The notes under the pieces are model-generated. The model was given only the letters and a program-made list of their open reading frames with translations. It did no database searches and had not been told where the DNA came from. A stretch of 54,640 nt of DNA from Citrobacter sp. Its GTDB lineage: Bacteria; Pseudomonadota; Gammaproteobacteria; Enterobacterales; Enterobacteriaceae. This document shows, in pieces, positions 53,601 to 54,640 of this stretch. Each line of letters opens with the position of its first letter. Position 1 is the first letter of the stretch. The DNA is taken from NCBI GenBank assembly GCA_019415335.1, contig DXKH01000035.1:1-54640 (forward strand), written 5' to 3'. The translations under genes and the position numbers were made by a program.

Positions 53601-54640
53601 TCCTGACCCTGCGCGATACGTTCGGTAACGCCATCAGCGGGCAGGGCAGCAGCCTGACACTGGAGGTGAAGGACAGTGACGGCAATACGCCGATTACCGG
53701 TGATGTGACTGTCACTCAGCTTACTGAAATTGCCACCCTAGGCACCTACACCGCCACCCTGAAAGGGAAGGTGGCGGGTGACTGGACAGTGACGCCGAAA
53801 CTCGCCGGCAGTGCCATCGGCATCCTGAGCGCTACAGTGAGTCTGACTTCGGGGACCGTCCCTGACGGCACGCAGTCGGCCTTCACTGTAACCTCGCCGG
53901 TGGTCGCCAACAACAGCGACATGAGCACCCTGACGTTCACCGCGAAGGATGTAAACGGTAATGTGGTCAGCGGCATCGCCGCCAGCCTGAAAATGAGCGT
54001 GACCGACAGCCAGGGTAAGGTTCCGGACAGCGCTAAAGTGACAGTGGGCAAGGTCAGTGAAACGGCCACCCCGGGTATCTATATCGCGATGCTGAAAGGG
54101 ACGCTGGCGGGCGTGTATACGGTGAAACCGCTGTTTAACAGCAGCCCGGTCGGCAGCCTGAGCGGCGACGTGACCCTGACCGCGGGCACCACGCCGGACG
54201 CCGTGCAGTCATCTCTGACAGCGAGTCCGCTGTTGATGACCGCCAACGATACTGACATGAGCACCTTGAGGTTCACTGCGAAGGACGAATACGGCAATGC
54301 CATTGCGGGCCTGACGACCCTGGCGCTGGACATCAAAGACAGCCAGAGCCGGACCCCGGACAGCAGTAAGGTGGTGCTGAGCACGCTCGCAGAAAGCAGT
54401 ACGCCGGGCGTGTACACCGCGACGCTGAAAGGTACGCTGGTAGGGGCTTACACCATGACACCGCTGAACAACGGTGCGGCTATCGGAGCTTTAAGCGTTA
54501 CGGTGATCCTGACGGCGGACAGCACGCCGGATGGCGACACCTCGGCCTTTACGGTCAGTCCGGCCAGCATTGTGGCGGACGATGTGGCCACCAGTACGCT
54601 GACGCTGCAGGCGAAGGACAAGCACGGCAACGTTATCCCG
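47549..54640 (+). CDS. Giant LysM/inverse-autotransporter adhesin (YeeJ/intimin-like), 3' truncated by window
   Basis: At least 2364 aa and open to the edge. Residues 1-50 form an extended signal peptide (LIVWLNIVLQFLLPLASAF, AHARS). A LysM domain at about 64-112 (YTLARGESVQSVAKKYHLT, LRKLNQFRTFAHGF) should bind peptidoglycan. The intimin-type outer-membrane beta-barrel spans ~180-420 (GTARVQLGVDDNFSLKNSE, RPANGWDVRAEGWLPA, GKLVYEQYYGDEVAL, SRYDLVERNN). After a linker, Ig-like Big_1 repeats begin near residue 656. The order matches E. coli YeeJ, an adhesin promoting biofilm. The passenger is exported C-terminally, so the tip domain lies outside the window. The ATG at 47549 sits behind a hairpin with a weak GAG site. 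Confidence 0.93.
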   Translation, partial: MKQHTLFERNSSTSVSGCTGLARLIVWLNIVLQFLLPLASAFTPAIAHARSAVTVRADASSHTQVYTLARGESVQSVAKKYHLTVEELRKLNQFRTFAHGFSGLHPGDELDVPATLVAKETKDKPELASDVPDEQAQKVAGLASQVGSFLSNGPDGQAAQSLVTGMAVGSASNKLQQVLSRYGTARVQLGVDDNFSLKNSEFDLLLPLWERQNMLLFTQGSVHRTDDRTQSNLGLGLRYFADDWMVGGNTFLDYDLSRDHSRLGFGLEYGRDFMKLSANGYQRLSNWKDSPDVEDYQERPANGWDVRAEGWLPALPQLGGKLVYEQYYGDEVALMDKDHRQRDPHAITVGLNYTPVPLVTLSAERRQSGSDDNETLMGLAMNYQLGVPWKHQIDPNNVAAMHTLNGSRYDLVERNNSIILEYRKQELIRLKTAALVTGNGGERKSLGVSVNSKHGVKQVDWSAATLLAAGGKIIANSAVSYDVQLPAWQSAQGASNTYLISGVAVDSHNNRSAPSETQVTVNAAVLSAIKSTFLPDSPLKSSPADSYLPADGSSQERVTLTLVDDQNQPVDVPLSDIAVTTAITPFPQSGGLQATATGLKAAPATDATVSTFTRKAAGVYTASVTAGTQPELLMLTPKVRQTLLSAARFFIVKNGPDAGQSTFVASPKTLPADNTAVSTLTLAVKDTSGNPLSGVAGSLSVAVTDSQGTAPMASIVTVSSMVETATAGTYTATLKGTKAGTWLLKPLYNGSAMGGLNDSVTLTAGGTPDAGQSAFSASPKLLAADGSTNSTLTLTVKDAGGNVMTGIAGSLSMVAVNGQGSAEGISLSSVTETPVAGTYIATLSGTASGSYTVRPQFSGSDIGSLSDAVVLTAVRTPDGSTSTFSASPTVIAADNIAVSTLTIQAKDVNGNTISGIASSLTLSVKGSNDNTLTADKVVVSSITESATPGMYIATLKGTLAGVYTVKPLFSGSALGSLSASVTLTAGTTPDGAQSNFSASPKIIAADNTATSTLTFSAKDSGGNAISGIAGSLTFVVKDSGGQTPAAGKVTVTSVTESAIPGIYTAHLTGTLAGAYSVKPQFNGGAVGSLSDNVVLTAGTTPDGSQSTFAAAPPAVAADNLATSTLTLVAKDAYGNAVKGVAASLTLSIKDSNGNTPSAAQVTVGSLSESAIPGTYTATLKGTLAGVYSVKPQFSGGALGSLSASVTLTAGTVPDGLQSTFSAAPVSIAADNTATSTLTFTAKDAGGNAVTSIKGSLTFVVKDNSDAEPAAGKVTVGSISETGTSGVYTAILKGTLAGVYSVKPQFSGSALGSLSATVTLTAATVPDGSQSTFSATPKTIAADGSTVSLLTLKVKDVNGNVIGGLSGLTLTVKDSQGQTPATDKVMVSSLTETAVPGTWVATLKGTLADSYTLTPQVNGRPIGSLSDIVTLTAGSTPDGSLSMFSVSPKSIVADSSTTSTLTVVLKDANGNALVGAAGSLSISVTDSQNSTPTSAQVVVSGMTETATAGTYSATLKGTLAGTYTVKPQFNSSAIGSLSDTVTLTAGTVPDGNQSAFSATPKTIAADGTAASLLTLKVKDVNGNAIGGLSGLTLTVKDSQGHAPEADSLTVSTLTETAIPGLWTATLKGTLAGTYTVIPQVNGNPIGSLNDTVTLTAGGTPDGSNSLFNASPKSIAADDSAMSTLTLQVKDASGNAIGGVSGLSLNIKDSLNQVPSSSKVTLSILTETATPGTWTATLKGQLADTYTVTPQLNGGALGSLSDTVMLTAGTTPDAAKSTFAVLPHSIVANNTATSTVLFTAKDTFGNPVRGLSGLSVGVKDGQNAVPAAGKVTVSSMTETATLGVYAATVKGTLADVYTLSPQLGGSAIGSLSDTVTLTADSTPDAANSTFSAAPLSVVADDSSTSTLTLHIQDVNGNAMTGRAGDLTLGVTDSLNQTPVAGKVTLTALTETATPGTYTATLKGQRADAYTVTPLLSGSAIGTLHADVTLTAGSAPSGSLSGFTATPQSIAADDRESSTLILTLRDTFGNAISGQGSSLTLEVKDSDGNTPITGDVTVTQLTEIATLGTYTATLKGKVAGDWTVTPKLAGSAIGILSATVSLTSGTVPDGTQSAFTVTSPVVANNSDMSTLTFTAKDVNGNVVSGIAASLKMSVTDSQGKVPDSAKVTVGKVSETATPGIYIAMLKGTLAGVYTVKPLFNSSPVGSLSGDVTLTAGTTPDAVQSSLTASPLLMTANDTDMSTLRFTAKDEYGNAIAGLTTLALDIKDSQSRTPDSSKVVLSTLAESSTPGVYTATLKGTLVGAYTMTPLNNGAAIGALSVTVILTADSTPDGDTSAFTVSPASIVADDVATSTLTLQAKDKHGNVIP
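49514..54640 (+). repeat. Tandem Ig-like (Big_1) repeat array, 16 units begun
   Basis: Units marked by the PDG/PDA turn start near 49514, 49850, 50177, 50513, 50849, 51185, 51521, 51854, 52190, 52523, 52856, 53189, 53525, 53861, 54194 and 54527. Spacing is 333 or 336 bp (111-112 aa), once 327. The consensus features are FSASPKTIAADN, TLTVKDANGN, TVTSSVTETATPGTYTATLKG and GSAIGSLSDTVTLTAG. The last unit is cut by the window edge. Confidence 0.93.

Noticed and set aside
49324..54630. Series of minus-strand ORFs that look like a repeated gene family
   Set aside because: They are the antisense reading of the Ig-like repeats and repeat only because the adhesin does.

Overview
The window is a piece of an enterobacterial chromosome, most likely a Citrobacter or a close Salmonella/Escherichia relative. 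Gene content and order from rnpB through tdc, cyu, yha, yqj, exu/uxa, sstT, alx, rlmG, fadH, patA, aer to yqjI/yqjH follow the E. coli K-12 map. Three departures are seen: tdcF is absent, ygjQ is absent, and an extra chemoreceptor sits beside aer, as in Salmonella/Citrobacter. The genus is an inference; no rRNA or species marker is present.

Layout. 1-700: the 3' part of rnpB (RNase P RNA) and its downstream tandem repeats. 868-2773: a two-gene accessory cassette, a PAAR-tipped protein ending in a colicin E9-type HNH DNase, followed by an Im9-type immunity protein. 3476-11972: the tdcABCDEG operon for anaerobic threonine/serine breakdown to propionate, with a CRP site at its head. 11990-12289: three tandem 88-bp REP/BIME units and a terminator. 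12519-15185: cyuP-cyuA (cysteine uptake and desulfidation). 15279-17590: yhaL, yhaK, yhaJ, yhaH. 17714-22087: a leftward run yqjA-mzrA-yqjC-yqjD-yqjE-yqjK-yqjF-yqjG (envelope, stress and redox functions). 22426-28026: the hexuronate genes exuR, exuT, uxaC, uxaA. 28130-34226: ygjV, sstT, alx with its pH/Mn leader, ygjR, ygjP, rlmG. 34316-37890: fadH and patA. 38245-41717: two FliA-type promoters driving aer and an MCP. 41714-43266: the metal-responsive pair yqjI/yqjH with Fur and YqjI-type operators.

From about 43.3 kb to the right edge the DNA is accessory. It holds an unknown 104-aa protein and then a leftward orphan type VI secretion cassette: hcp, a DUF2778/Tlde1-like L,D-transpeptidase toxin, a small membrane protein, and a periplasmic immunity candidate. 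The hcp reading frame is broken at a run of nine A/T. Next come a Crp-fold/winged-helix regulator and a giant LysM/inverse-autotransporter adhesin of the YeeJ/intimin type that runs off the window (at least 2364 aa; 16 regular Ig-like repeats begun). A decayed, inverted copy of the adhesin's leader and first codons lies on the far side of the regulator.

The most interesting items are the PAAR-colicin DNase/Im pair, the Hcp-Tlde1 cassette with its homopolymer frameshift, and the inverted adhesin-leader duplication with a conserved hairpin over the ribosome-binding region. No type VI structural genes, IS elements, CRISPR arrays or tRNA genes were seen.
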